DNA from: Nibrella saemangeumensis
GTDB taxonomy: Bacteria > Bacteroidota > Bacteroidia > Cytophagales > Spirosomataceae
Direction: 5' to 3'
Length of the DNA stretch: 64,000 nt
NCBI RefSeq assembly: GCF_039541915.1
Contig: NZ_BAABHD010000005.1
Span: 62,001 to 126,000, forward strand
The position numbers were made by a program, and so were the translations under genes. How positions within the stretch are numbered: the first letter of the stretch is position 1; each line of letters starts with the position of its first letter. Positions 26,515 to 35,466 of the stretch are shown here, one piece after another. The notes below the pieces were generated by a model. That model searched no databases. It worked only from the letters and a program-made list of their open reading frames with translations, and had not been told where the DNA came from.

Positions 26515-29500
26515 ATGAAGTTCTGGGAGATTTTCCGCTTCGAGTTCGCCTATCAGCTGCGCCGTCCCTGGCCTTGGCTCTCCCTGGTAGTCTTGGTCGT
26601 ATTCGCTTTTTTCTCTACCAGGGTAGCCATTGTCCCCGTTACACTTCCCCAGGATTTTATTCTCAACTCGCCGTTCATCATCACGTCCGTTTCCGTGTTC
26701 AGTTGCCAGATCTGGTTGCTGCTCGCGCCGGCCGTAACTGGTGAGGCAGCCGCACGGGATGCGCAAACCCGGATGCACCCGCTCACGTACACGAGTCCGG
26801 TCAGCAAAGCGCAGTACCTGGGTGGCCGTTTTCTGGCCGCCTTTGTCCTGCATGCGCTCATTCTGCTTGGCGTACAGATGGGCAGCCTGCTCGCTGCGTA
26901 TGGTCCGGGCGCTAACCCTGAGATCATTGGCCCATTCCGTCCAACTGCCTATCTGGCCGCGTACGGATACATTGGGCTTTCGAATGCGCTCATCGCTACA
27001 ACGTTCCAGTTCTCGGCAGCGCTGTTCACCGGCCGTCCGATGGCAAGTTATTTTGGCAGTTTGGTCCTGTTCTTCCTCTCCTACCCGGTAACGTTGACGC
27101 TGTATATGTCCGGATTACATGATCGGGCTCTGCTGGCGGACCCCATCGGTGTCATGGCCATCATGAACGAGATGATGTCGAAGTGGACCATCATTGAAAA
27201 GAACGTTCGCTTGTTCACTCTCGAAGACGCGATGCTTTGGAACCGGCTGCTGTGGCTTGGTATTGCCCTCGTAACACTCGGCTTTATCTATCTGTGCTTT
27301 CAGTTTGCGCACCGCACCACCACGGCCTGGTGGGCCTGGCTTACGCGACGGTTCGCTGCGAAAAGACCCTCACCCACTGATATCGGGGCGTCCCGGATGA
27401 CCATTCCAATCCCGCACGCCCCTCAATCGTTTGGGTTCACGACCAATCTGCGTCAGACGATCGCGGTTGCCCGGAGTTCATTCCACCTGATCGCGACGAG
27501 TCCGGGTGGGCTCTTCCTCCTGATCGCGTTCCCGATGCTGCTGACGTTCGTGGTACTGGTGGAGATGCAACACTGGGGCATACCCCTACTGCCGCGGACC
27601 CCTCATCTGCTGACCAAACACCTCACTGGTGTTCTCACCTCGCCAACCAACTACTGGGTGATGGTGCCGCTCTTCATCATCTATTATGCGGGTGAACTGG
27701 TATGGCAGGAGCGCGATGCCGGACTGAGCGAGAACGTCGATACGACGCCGGTGCCGGAGTGGGTTCTTTTCCTTGGCAAACTCATCGGTCTCGGACTGAT
27801 CCTGGCCGCCTTCATGACGATCATCGTCGGAGTTGGTCTCACGGTTCAGGTAATAAGGGGTTACTACCAGTTCGAGATCCTGCGATACGGGCAGGTCCTG
27901 CTGGGGCTGAAACTCACCGATTACCTATTATTCGCCACCCTGGCCATGACGGTGCAGGCGGTGGTCAACCAGAAATACGTAGGGCAGATGGTAGCGCTGG
28001 TCGTTTATCTCCTGATGGTATTCTCCTCATTCCTCGGCATCGAGCACCACCTGCTTGTCTATGCATCCGGTCCGGAGTGGTCTGTTACCGATATGCGCGG
28101 CTTCGGCCAATCGGTTGGGCCATGGCTTTGGTTCAGACTCTATTGGGCCGCGTGGGCGGTCCTGCTGTCCATCTCAGCGAGGCTGCTGTGGGTGCGTGGC
28201 AGGGAGTCGGGTTCTGGAAAGCGGCTGCAACTTGCGCGGCTTCGGTTCACACGGACAACGGCAGGCTTGGCCGTACTCACGGGGGTACTCATTCTTCTAC
28301 TGGGCGGATTCATTTTTTACAATACCAATGTGCTCAACGAGTATGTTACTGACAACGAACTGGTGAAACGCCGGGCCGACTACGAGCGGCAATACGGGAA
28401 GTATGAGGGTATTCCCCAGCCAGTGCGTGTGGCGACAAAGGTAACCATTGAGATCTATCCCGATCGGAAAGCAGCCACGATGCGCGGCACCTACCGCCTG
28501 GTTAACCGTCACATAGTTCCGATCAACGCTGTGCATCTGGAACCGGCTTTCTACGTCGAGACGCGCATGACATTTGATCGCCCGGCCAGGGTAGTTGTGG
28601 CCGATGATAAGCTCGGCCACTATATCTACGCGCTGGACAAGCCGCTCCAGCCCGGCGACTCGCTGACGCTCCGTTTTGACGTGCAGTTAGAGCCACGTGG
28701 TTTCCGCAACAGTGGCCTCCGCAGCAACGGCGCGGGCCAGGGAATTCTCGAAAACGGCACCTACTTTACCGGTGGGGCCCTACCGGTTATCGGGTACCAG
28801 CCGCTACGCGAACTCTGGAGTGCAGAAGACCGGCGTACGTACGGCCTGCCCCGGCAGGTTACCCTCCCTGCACCGGGTGATATTGACCCAGGTGTGATGG
28901 CGGGCGCAGCGGCCACCTTCGAAGCGACCGTCGGCACCGATGCCGGTCAGGTAGCGGTGGCACCGGGCGAGTTGCGTCGCACGTGGAGCAAGGCAGGACG
29001 ACGGTACTTCCATTACGCCAGCGACGTGCCAATCAATGGCCAGGACGTCTTCTTCTCCGCTGACTACGCCGTGCATCGGGAATACTGGAAACACTCTTCG
29101 GCAAATGCAGGGCAGGGGGTAGATATTCAGATTTACCTTCACCCCGGCCATACGGAACACAGAGAGCGCCTGCTCCGCAGTGTACGGGCGTCGCTGGACT
29201 ATTACTCGGCGCAGTTCGGCCCCTATCCCTATCGCTTCCTGCAGATTGTCGAGCAGCCGGGCAACTTCATGGGCATGGGCGTCGACGGGAGTGGGGTGAT
29301 CACCGCCGGCGAGAGCTTCTTCCAGCTGGACCCGCAGGGCGACGGTTTCGACGCCATCTTCGAGATCGTAGCGCACGAGATGGGGCACCAATGGTGGGGG
29401 ATGCAACTGAAAGGCGCGTTTGCCGAGGGTGGGGGCGTCATCTCCGAAAGCCTGGCCTGGTACTCGGCCATGCAGCTCGTGAAAAACGAAAAGGGTCGGG

Positions 29501-30135
29501 AAGCGCTACGGCGGTTTATGAGCTTTATGCGCGAGCCTAACCCCTGGCCCCCGATGCGCACGGGTCTGCCGCTGCTCCGGGCCATGGACCCTTGGGCCAA
29601 CTACCGCAAGGGTCCCTATGCGATGCATGCCCTTAGCGAGTACGTGGGTGAGGACCGCGTAAACCAGGCGCTTCGCACACTTATAGTGAAGAAAGCGTCT
29701 ACCCTGGCTACCACGATCGACCTGTACCGGGAACTCCAGGCGGTCACGCCGGACTCGCTCAAACCCCTGCTGCACGACCTGTTCGAGGTGAACGCGAGCT
29801 GGACCTTCGATACGAAGCAGGCCACGGCCAAACAAACAGCAGCCGGCCATTGGCAGGTGACGTTTGAGGTGGACGCGCACAAGATCGTTGCCGATAGCGC
29901 GGGTGCCGAAACCGAGGTACCAGTGAATCAGTGGGTGGAAATCGGTGTATTCGCTGCCGCCAAGCCTGGCGAAGTGCTGGGTAAGCCCTTGTATGTACAG
30001 AAGCACTTCATCCGCTCCGGCAAGCAAACCGTTACGGTAACGCTGCCGCACAAACCGGCACGCGGAGGCATTGACCCATATAACCTGCTCGACTGGGAAG
30101 AAGGTGACAATATTGAGGAGATAAAATTTGAATAA
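26515..30135 (+). CDS. ABC-2 type permease fused to M1-like zinc aminopeptidase (paralog 1)
   Basis: The true start is the ATG at 26515 (MKFWEIFRFEFAYQLRRPWPW) behind GAAGGAGG. An upstream in-frame extension to 26293 overlaps the ATPase gene in another frame and is rejected. The protein has 1206 residues. Residues 1 to about 600 hold two blocks of transmembrane helices of ABC-2 permease type; each block has a GxxL/TPVPEWVLFLGKL-like coupling segment. Residues about 610-1206 are an extracytoplasmic M1-type domain. Its zinc motif is HEMGHQWWG (H954, E955, H958), with the third ligand Glu in SESLAWYS and YRKGPYAMHAL near 1040. A canonical GAMEN motif is replaced by a Gly-rich segment (GNFMGMGVDGSG). 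It presumably exports or extracts a substrate and trims peptide on the outer face. Substrate unknown. Confidence 0.92.
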   Translation: MKFWEIFRFEFAYQLRRPWPWLSLVVLVVFAFFSTRVAIVPVTLPQDFILNSPFIITSVSVFSCQIWLLLAPAVTGEAAARDAQTRMHPLTYTSPVSKAQYLGGRFLAAFVLHALILLGVQMGSLLAAYGPGANPEIIGPFRPTAYLAAYGYIGLSNALIATTFQFSAALFTGRPMASYFGSLVLFFLSYPVTLTLYMSGLHDRALLADPIGVMAIMNEMMSKWTIIEKNVRLFTLEDAMLWNRLLWLGIALVTLGFIYLCFQFAHRTTTAWWAWLTRRFAAKRPSPTDIGASRMTIPIPHAPQSFGFTTNLRQTIAVARSSFHLIATSPGGLFLLIAFPMLLTFVVLVEMQHWGIPLLPRTPHLLTKHLTGVLTSPTNYWVMVPLFIIYYAGELVWQERDAGLSENVDTTPVPEWVLFLGKLIGLGLILAAFMTIIVGVGLTVQVIRGYYQFEILRYGQVLLGLKLTDYLLFATLAMTVQAVVNQKYVGQMVALVVYLLMVFSSFLGIEHHLLVYASGPEWSVTDMRGFGQSVGPWLWFRLYWAAWAVLLSISARLLWVRGRESGSGKRLQLARLRFTRTTAGLAVLTGVLILLLGGFIFYNTNVLNEYVTDNELVKRRADYERQYGKYEGIPQPVRVATKVTIEIYPDRKAATMRGTYRLVNRHIVPINAVHLEPAFYVETRMTFDRPARVVVADDKLGHYIYALDKPLQPGDSLTLRFDVQLEPRGFRNSGLRSNGAGQGILENGTYFTGGALPVIGYQPLRELWSAEDRRTYGLPRQVTLPAPGDIDPGVMAGAAATFEATVGTDAGQVAVAPGELRRTWSKAGRRYFHYASDVPINGQDVFFSADYAVHREYWKHSSANAGQGVDIQIYLHPGHTEHRERLLRSVRASLDYYSAQFGPYPYRFLQIVEQPGNFMGMGVDGSGVITAGESFFQLDPQGDGFDAIFEIVAHEMGHQWWGMQLKGAFAEGGGVISESLAWYSAMQLVKNEKGREALRRFMSFMREPNPWPPMRTGLPLLRAMDPWANYRKGPYAMHALSEYVGEDRVNQALRTLIVKKASTLATTIDLYRELQAVTPDSLKPLLHDLFEVNASWTFDTKQATAKQTAAGHWQVTFEVDAHKIVADSAGAETEVPVNQWVEIGVFAAAKPGEVLGKPLYVQKHFIRSGKQTVTVTLPHKPARGGIDPYNLLDWEEGDNIEEIKFE

Positions 30136-30146
30136 TGAATTAGTTT

Positions 30147-30764
30147 ATGTGGCGTAACCTGAAGTCAATAGGGATGATGATACCAACTGATTCATTTTAT
30201 AATAAATTCTCATGCTTTTATCCGTTGGTGGATGTTTTTCTGAAGCCTCAAAAACAGGTGCTGTTTAATGAAGTCAACACGTTGCCCGCTGGTAATCTGC
30301 TTGAAATTGGTGTTGGCAACGGCGCTCATTTGCCACTCTATAAAAAGCATTACATCACTGGTATTGACACCTCTTCTGAGATGCTTAAGATTGCAGGCAA
30401 ACAAAATCATAAACATGTACGGCTTTTGCAGATGGATGGAGAAGCGCTGCAATTTCAGGATGGGCAGTTTGATTACGTTGTTCTATCACACGTGATTGCC
30501 GTTGTTGATAACCCTGAACGACTGTTCGAGCAGGTATACAGAGTGTTGAAGCCAACTGGAAGAGTCTTCATTCTTAATCATTTCACTCCCAATAACTGGT
30601 TAAAACACCTGGACCGCGCTTTCGGCCTTTTCTCGAAGATAGTTCATTTCAAATCGGTTTTTTACATCCATGACATAGCGACGATCAGAAGCTTCGAGCT
30701 TTTAAAGGAGGTTCATTTTGGTCCGGCAGCCTATTTCAAACTTTTAATTTACCAGAAGCAGTGA
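30147..30764 (+). CDS. Class I SAM-dependent methyltransferase (possible phospholipid N-methyltransferase)
   Basis: A 205-residue Rossmann methyltransferase. SAM-binding motif I is NLLEIGVGNGAHLPLY, followed by YITGIDTSSEMLKIA, then LQMDGEALQFQDGQFDYVVLSH and VLKPTGRVFILNHFTP. The C-terminal half (LKHLDRAFGLFSKIVHF) and overall size recall PmtA-like phosphatidylethanolamine methyltransferases, but this is weak. ATGs at 30174 and 30177 are alternative starts. Its stop overlaps the GTG start of the next gene (GTGA). The gene and its two followers are visibly richer in A+T than the fusion genes on either side. Membrane lipid context comes from VanZ-like and DgkA neighbours. Confidence 0.85.
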   Translation: MWRNLKSIGMMIPTDSFYNKFSCFYPLVDVFLKPQKQVLFNEVNTLPAGNLLEIGVGNGAHLPLYKKHYITGIDTSSEMLKIAGKQNHKHVRLLQMDGEALQFQDGQFDYVVLSHVIAVVDNPERLFEQVYRVLKPTGRVFILNHFTPNNWLKHLDRAFGLFSKIVHFKSVFYIHDIATIRSFELLKEVHFGPAAYFKLLIYQKQ

Positions 30765-31267
30765 GAAGGTACTATTACTTCATCATCGCGTCATTGCTCG
30801 TCAGCTTATTTATTTATCTGTTCTATCGAACAGAAAAGACGGTTGTTAATGAGATTGCCATCCGTATAATCTCATTCAACAGCTATGTCACTGTAAAGAA
30901 GGCTATCATCAGGTTTTTGCCGCTCAATGAGGTCGTGATCTATTCATTACCCGAGGGATTATGGGTATTTTGTATAACGCTCACGTCCAAGCCTTACTAC
31001 ATCCAGTATAAATTCCGGCAAATCAACTGTGTAGTCATTCCGCTCCTATTCAGCGTTGGTCTCGAAATGTGTCAGCTGCTTCATTTTACCAACGGGCGGT
31101 TTGATCCAATAGACATTGTAGTCTCTCTCTTCTTCTGGCTCATGGCTACTTTATCTTTTAATGAAAAGTCGTCAGATAAGCAGAACATACTGACACCATT
31201 AAACAGAGGACGGATGGTTTGCTTTCTCAACTATGGAGTTGTCTATCTATCACATGTCCTGGAATAA
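30761..31267 (+). CDS. VanZ-like membrane protein
   Basis: A 168-residue protein starting at GTG, overlapping the methyltransferase stop by 4 bp. It has four predicted transmembrane helices: YYFIIASLLVSLFIYLFY, a middle helix around EGLWVFCITLTS, INCVVIPLLFSVGLEMCQL and DPIDIVVSLFFWLMATL. The motif SVGLEMCQLLHFTNGRFDPIDIVV is the VanZ-like signature (E-x-x-Q ... R ... D-x-x-D/N). VanZ-like proteins are small membrane proteins with no agreed biochemical role; VanZ itself gives low-level teicoplanin resistance. Confidence 0.75.
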   Translation: MRRYYYFIIASLLVSLFIYLFYRTEKTVVNEIAIRIISFNSYVTVKKAIIRFLPLNEVVIYSLPEGLWVFCITLTSKPYYIQYKFRQINCVVIPLLFSVGLEMCQLLHFTNGRFDPIDIVVSLFFWLMATLSFNEKSSDKQNILTPLNRGRMVCFLNYGVVYLSHVLE

Positions 31268-31268
31268 C

Positions 31269-31649
31269 ATGGCAAAAAGCGAACAAAAGAAGTTGAGTGG
31301 AATAGAAAAACACTTCGGTAGTTATAAATATTCGGTGCGCGGTGTATGGCTGGCGTTCTACTATGAACACAATATGCGGTATCATCTAGCCGCTGCGATT
31401 GGTGTTGTTCTGGTAAACTATCTACTAAAGATCAGCCGAACAGAGTGGGTTATCACCCTGATATTAATTGGGTTAGCCTGGATGGCGGAGGTTTTTAATA
31501 CAGCTCTTGAAAAATTAGCCGATCGGGTTAACCAACATCCTGATCCTTTAATTGGTCAGGCAAAAGACCTGGCTTCGGGCGCAGTATTCATCATATGCCT
31601 TTTCGCGGTGATATGTGCTCTGATCATCTATTTGCCTTATCTGCTTTAA
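31269..31649 (+). CDS. dgkA: Diacylglycerol/undecaprenol kinase family protein
   Basis: The ATG at 31269 (MAKSEQKKLSGIEKHFGSYKYSV) follows the VanZ-like stop by one base. In-frame ATGs at 31233 and 31254 overlap that gene and are less likely. The 126-residue protein has three transmembrane helices and the DgkA signature: an N-terminal amphipathic start, MRYHLAAAIGVV, WMAEVFNTALEKLADRV with the metal-binding Glu, and AKDLASGAVFIICLFAV. The family phosphorylates diacylglycerol or, in many non-proteobacteria, undecaprenol. It likely acts with the adjacent lipid-related genes. Confidence 0.92.
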   Translation: MAKSEQKKLSGIEKHFGSYKYSVRGVWLAFYYEHNMRYHLAAAIGVVLVNYLLKISRTEWVITLILIGLAWMAEVFNTALEKLADRVNQHPDPLIGQAKDLASGAVFIICLFAVICALIIYLPYLL

Positions 31650-31722
31650 AGCCGGAGCTCTATTACCTATTCCATTATAATTTCCCTGCCTTCCTCTACA
31701 CACCTTTGCCTACGTTATTTTT

Positions 31723-34700
31723 ATGAAGTTTGGTGAAATGGTTCGCTTTGAGTTCAGGTACCAGTTGCGACATGCATCAACATGGCTGCTGTTCGCCGTA
31801 TTTCTTTTGTTCGGGTTTATGATCCTGCGTTTGGTCACACTTACCGACGGAACGTACCTGAACGCACCGGGCACCATCGCGTTCTTTACGGTCTTCGGCA
31901 GCGTGATCTGGGTAGTGATTGGCGGAGTGGTGGCCGGCGATGCCGCCACCCGAGACATCCAGATGCGTATGCATCCGCTTACCTACACCACGCCCGTGAG
32001 CAAGAGTACTTACCTAGGTGCACGATTCCTGGCCGCACTCGTCCTGAATACCCTGATCCTGCTGACGCTTTACGCCGGGATGCTCCTTTCTTTTTATGGT
32101 CCCGGTGCAAAGACCCAGTTAATCGGTCCATTTCAGCTCGCGTCCTACCTGACTAATTACGCGTTCCTGGTTTTACCTACGGTAATCGCTACGACGGCCA
32201 TCCAGTTTACGTTCGCGGCCTTAAGCGGTCGCGCCATTGCCAGTTATATCGCCAGCATTGCCATCATCATTTTTTCGCAGTTTGGCGGCACAACGGTCCG
32301 CTTTGCCCTGGAGTGGAAGGTACTCGGGAGCCTAATGGACCTGCTGGGCACCAGCATCATCATGGAGATGGAAGGCTGGACGCCGATCGACAAGAATACG
32401 CGGCTGGTTCTGCTGGAAGGTACCTGGCTCTGGAACCGCGTCATGTGGTTCGGTATAACGGCCGGTGCGCTTGCCTTCACGTACGTTCGCTTTCAGATTG
32501 GTCATGTCACCACCGGCAAACGCCTGAGTCTTTTTCGACGCCGATCAGAACCGCTGCGGTCGGGCGGGGCTTTACTGGATACCTCTCCTACACGAAACGC
32601 AGAGACCAGGCGAATCAGCGTACCGAGCTATTTACGCGATTTTGCCTTCGCTACGCAGGTACGCCAGGTACTCGCCATCGCGGGAACATCATTCAGGGCG
32701 ATGGCAAAAAGCTGGGGTGGCCTCACACTCGTCGCCGGTTTAGCAATTGGCACCGGTCTGTTCGCCACCGAATACATGGAATGGCTTGGCGTTCCGCTGT
32801 TTGCCCGCACGGAAGAGGTGTTACGAATCATAGCTCCGCCGTTGAGCAGCATCCAAACACAGTGGATCATCATCCCCCTGCTCACCATCTTCTACGCCGG
32901 TGAGCTCGTCTGGCGCGAACGCGAAGCCGGGCTGCATGAGCTTTCCGATACCACGCCAGTTCTCGAATGGGTACTATTCCTAGGCAAATTCATGAGCTTA
33001 GCTCTCCTCATTACCATATGGGTAGGGTTACTGATGGTTGCCGGAATTATCAATCAGCTCGTCATGGGTTATCACCAGTTCGAGATGGATGTCTACGTGA
33101 AGGCGCTCTTCGGTATTCAACTGACGAACTACTTACTTTTTGCGCTACTCGTCTTTGTGATCCACGTCCTGGTAAATCAGAAGTACATCGGACACATGGT
33201 CGCATTCGGCGCGTATGGGTTCATTCTCTTCGCGTCGATGCTTGGCGTTGAGCACAACCTGCTGATTTATGCATCCGATACGGGCTGGTCATACAGTGAC
33301 ATGCAGGGCTTCGGCCCGTTTGTCAAACCGTGGCTGTGGTTTAAGCTTTACTGGGCATCGTGGGCCTTTTTGCTCGCGGTGGTAGCGACGTTGTTCTGGG
33401 TGCGAAGCAAAGAAGGCGGCATCAGGGCGCGGATTCACCTGGCCCAGCATCGGTTCGGACATTACAAACTGGCTTCGTTGTTAGCCGTGGCGCTTGTCGC
33501 TGGCTCCGCCGGATTTATGTTTTACAACACCAATTTGCTCAATCCGTATGTAACGCAATCGGGCAGGAAGGCGATTCGGGCGGAATACGAGCAACGGTAT
33601 GGCCAGTACGAGTACACCCTGCAACCGGTGCTGGCGCGCACTCAGTTACATGTTGAGATCTACCCCGACGAGCAAACATCCGACATCCGGGGTACGTACC
33701 AACTGGTAAATCGCAGCAAGGTAGCCATCGAATCTATCCATATTTCTACACTCCCCTACCAGGGGCTCGCTGCCGTTTCATTTGACCGTCCGGCAGCTGC
33801 CGTTGTGGTTGATACCAGGCTCGGTTACCACATGTATTCCCTGAAAGATCGCCTTGCCCCCGGCGACTCCCTGCAAATGAACTTCGAAGTCCATATCAAG
33901 CCTACAGGATTCAGTAATAATGGGGTAGATGTCTCGGTAGTTGGAAATGGTTCGCATATCACCAGCGGAGCCTGGATGCCGATCATTGGCTACCATGCCG
34001 ATCGCCGTCTCCGTGATGCCCGCGACCGCACAGCGTATGGACTCCCTCCGCGTCCCGAGCGACCGTCACTCTACGCTGTGGCCGCCCGCAACGATACCCG
34101 TCAGGTAGAGATGATAAATTTTGAAGCGGTTGTGGGCACCAACAGGGACCAGATCGCGGTGGCACCGGGTGCCCTGCAGCGTACGTGGACGAAAGGAGAC
34201 CGCCGGTACTTCCACTATGTCACCAATGCACCGATTCTCAACGAATATGCTTTATTCTCGGCGAGGTACGCGATACGAGAAACCCAGTGGGTACCTCCAT
34301 CAGGGCCAACATCTCCAAAACCCGTTACGATCCAGATCTTTTATCATCCCGCCCATGACGCCAACGTGGCACGCATGTTGAAAAGCGCACAGGCTTCACT
34401 GGCTTATTACGCCCAGGAATTTGGTCCCTACCCGTATAGTCATTTTCGGGTGCTGGAGCGACCGGGTGCCGGCCTCGGCATGCATGCCGAGCCCATGACA
34501 ATTGACTATCAGGAAGGCTACTCCTTGATGAACCCGCAGCCCGGCGGACTCGACCTGCCCTACCACATCATGGCCCACGAAGTAGCCCACCAGTGGTGGG
34601 GCATTTACCTGGCCCCCGCAGCGGTGGAGGGAGCCGGTTTACTCGTTGAAAGCCTGGCAACGTACTCAGCCATGCAGGTAGTGGAGGAAACCCTGGGCTA

Positions 34701-35355
34701 CGAGCATCTGCTCCGGTATTTGTCACAGATGCGACTGGAATACGAAGTACCCCGCTCGCGTGCGGCTCCTCCGTTGCTCCGGGCCAATAACCGGTTCATG
34801 ATCTACCGCAAGGGTCCTTTCGCGCTCTTTGCCCTAAGAAATTACATCGGGAAAGCCCGTGTCAACAACGCACTCAGGGGTCTGCTACGTTCCTATACCC
34901 CAAACCCACCCCTGCCAACGACGCTCGATTTCTACCGGGAGTTACAGGCGGTCACACCAGACTCACTGCACTACCTGCTGCATGACCTCTTCGCGTCGAA
35001 CACGTTTTGGGAATTGAAGACCGAGCAAGCCACCGCGAAACAGACCAAAGCAGGCCATTGGCAGGTCTCGCTCGACGTAGAAGCCCGCAAAGTAACCGTT
35101 GATAGCATCGGAACAGAAACGAACATACCAATGAACGACTGGATAGAGATCGGCGTCTACGCCCCGCTAGAACAAGGCGCGTCATCGGCAGAAAACCTTT
35201 ATCGGCAAAAACATCGTTTTAAATCCGGCAGGCAAACGATTGTCCTCCATGTGCCAGAACAGCCCGCACGTGCCGGTATCGACCCGAACCACCTACTGAT
35301 TGATCTGAACCTAAATAACAATACCAGAATGGTAACTATTAAGGGTATGAAGTAA
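31723..35355 (+). CDS. ABC-2 type permease fused to M1-like zinc aminopeptidase (paralog 2)
   Basis: A 1210-residue paralog of the fusion at 26515, alignable end to end from MKFGEMVRFEFRYQLRHASTW through shared anchors such as MRMHPLTYTTPVSKSTYLGARF, DTTPVLEWVLFLGKF and FYNTNLLNPYV. The permease half spans about residues 1-610. The peptidase half has zinc motif HEVAHQWWG (H952, E953, H956), third ligand Glu in VESLATYSA, and YRKGPFALFAL. Both peptidase halves therefore look catalytically complete. Two half-permeases with one ATPase gene suggest a heterodimer. It is separated from dgkA by 73 bp. Confidence 0.92.
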   Translation: MKFGEMVRFEFRYQLRHASTWLLFAVFLLFGFMILRLVTLTDGTYLNAPGTIAFFTVFGSVIWVVIGGVVAGDAATRDIQMRMHPLTYTTPVSKSTYLGARFLAALVLNTLILLTLYAGMLLSFYGPGAKTQLIGPFQLASYLTNYAFLVLPTVIATTAIQFTFAALSGRAIASYIASIAIIIFSQFGGTTVRFALEWKVLGSLMDLLGTSIIMEMEGWTPIDKNTRLVLLEGTWLWNRVMWFGITAGALAFTYVRFQIGHVTTGKRLSLFRRRSEPLRSGGALLDTSPTRNAETRRISVPSYLRDFAFATQVRQVLAIAGTSFRAMAKSWGGLTLVAGLAIGTGLFATEYMEWLGVPLFARTEEVLRIIAPPLSSIQTQWIIIPLLTIFYAGELVWREREAGLHELSDTTPVLEWVLFLGKFMSLALLITIWVGLLMVAGIINQLVMGYHQFEMDVYVKALFGIQLTNYLLFALLVFVIHVLVNQKYIGHMVAFGAYGFILFASMLGVEHNLLIYASDTGWSYSDMQGFGPFVKPWLWFKLYWASWAFLLAVVATLFWVRSKEGGIRARIHLAQHRFGHYKLASLLAVALVAGSAGFMFYNTNLLNPYVTQSGRKAIRAEYEQRYGQYEYTLQPVLARTQLHVEIYPDEQTSDIRGTYQLVNRSKVAIESIHISTLPYQGLAAVSFDRPAAAVVVDTRLGYHMYSLKDRLAPGDSLQMNFEVHIKPTGFSNNGVDVSVVGNGSHITSGAWMPIIGYHADRRLRDARDRTAYGLPPRPERPSLYAVAARNDTRQVEMINFEAVVGTNRDQIAVAPGALQRTWTKGDRRYFHYVTNAPILNEYALFSARYAIRETQWVPPSGPTSPKPVTIQIFYHPAHDANVARMLKSAQASLAYYAQEFGPYPYSHFRVLERPGAGLGMHAEPMTIDYQEGYSLMNPQPGGLDLPYHIMAHEVAHQWWGIYLAPAAVEGAGLLVESLATYSAMQVVEETLGYEHLLRYLSQMRLEYEVPRSRAAPPLLRANNRFMIYRKGPFALFALRNYIGKARVNNALRGLLRSYTPNPPLPTTLDFYRELQAVTPDSLHYLLHDLFASNTFWELKTEQATAKQTKAGHWQVSLDVEARKVTVDSIGTETNIPMNDWIEIGVYAPLEQGASSAENLYRQKHRFKSGRQTIVLHVPEQPARAGIDPNHLLIDLNLNNNTRMVTIKGMK

Positions 35356-35466
35356 AACGATTGCTTACCTAAACCTTACCGCTTAAGTGTATTACTCAAG
35401 TAGCCAGATGCAATCGAGTAACTCCTGTACAACAATAGGGATTTTAGAGCATGGTATCCATAATCA

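Noticed and set aside
25578..35355. Classical antibiotic resistance operon based on VanZ-like gene
   Set aside because: No VanA/H/X-type genes are present; VanZ-like proteins occur widely without glycopeptide resistance.
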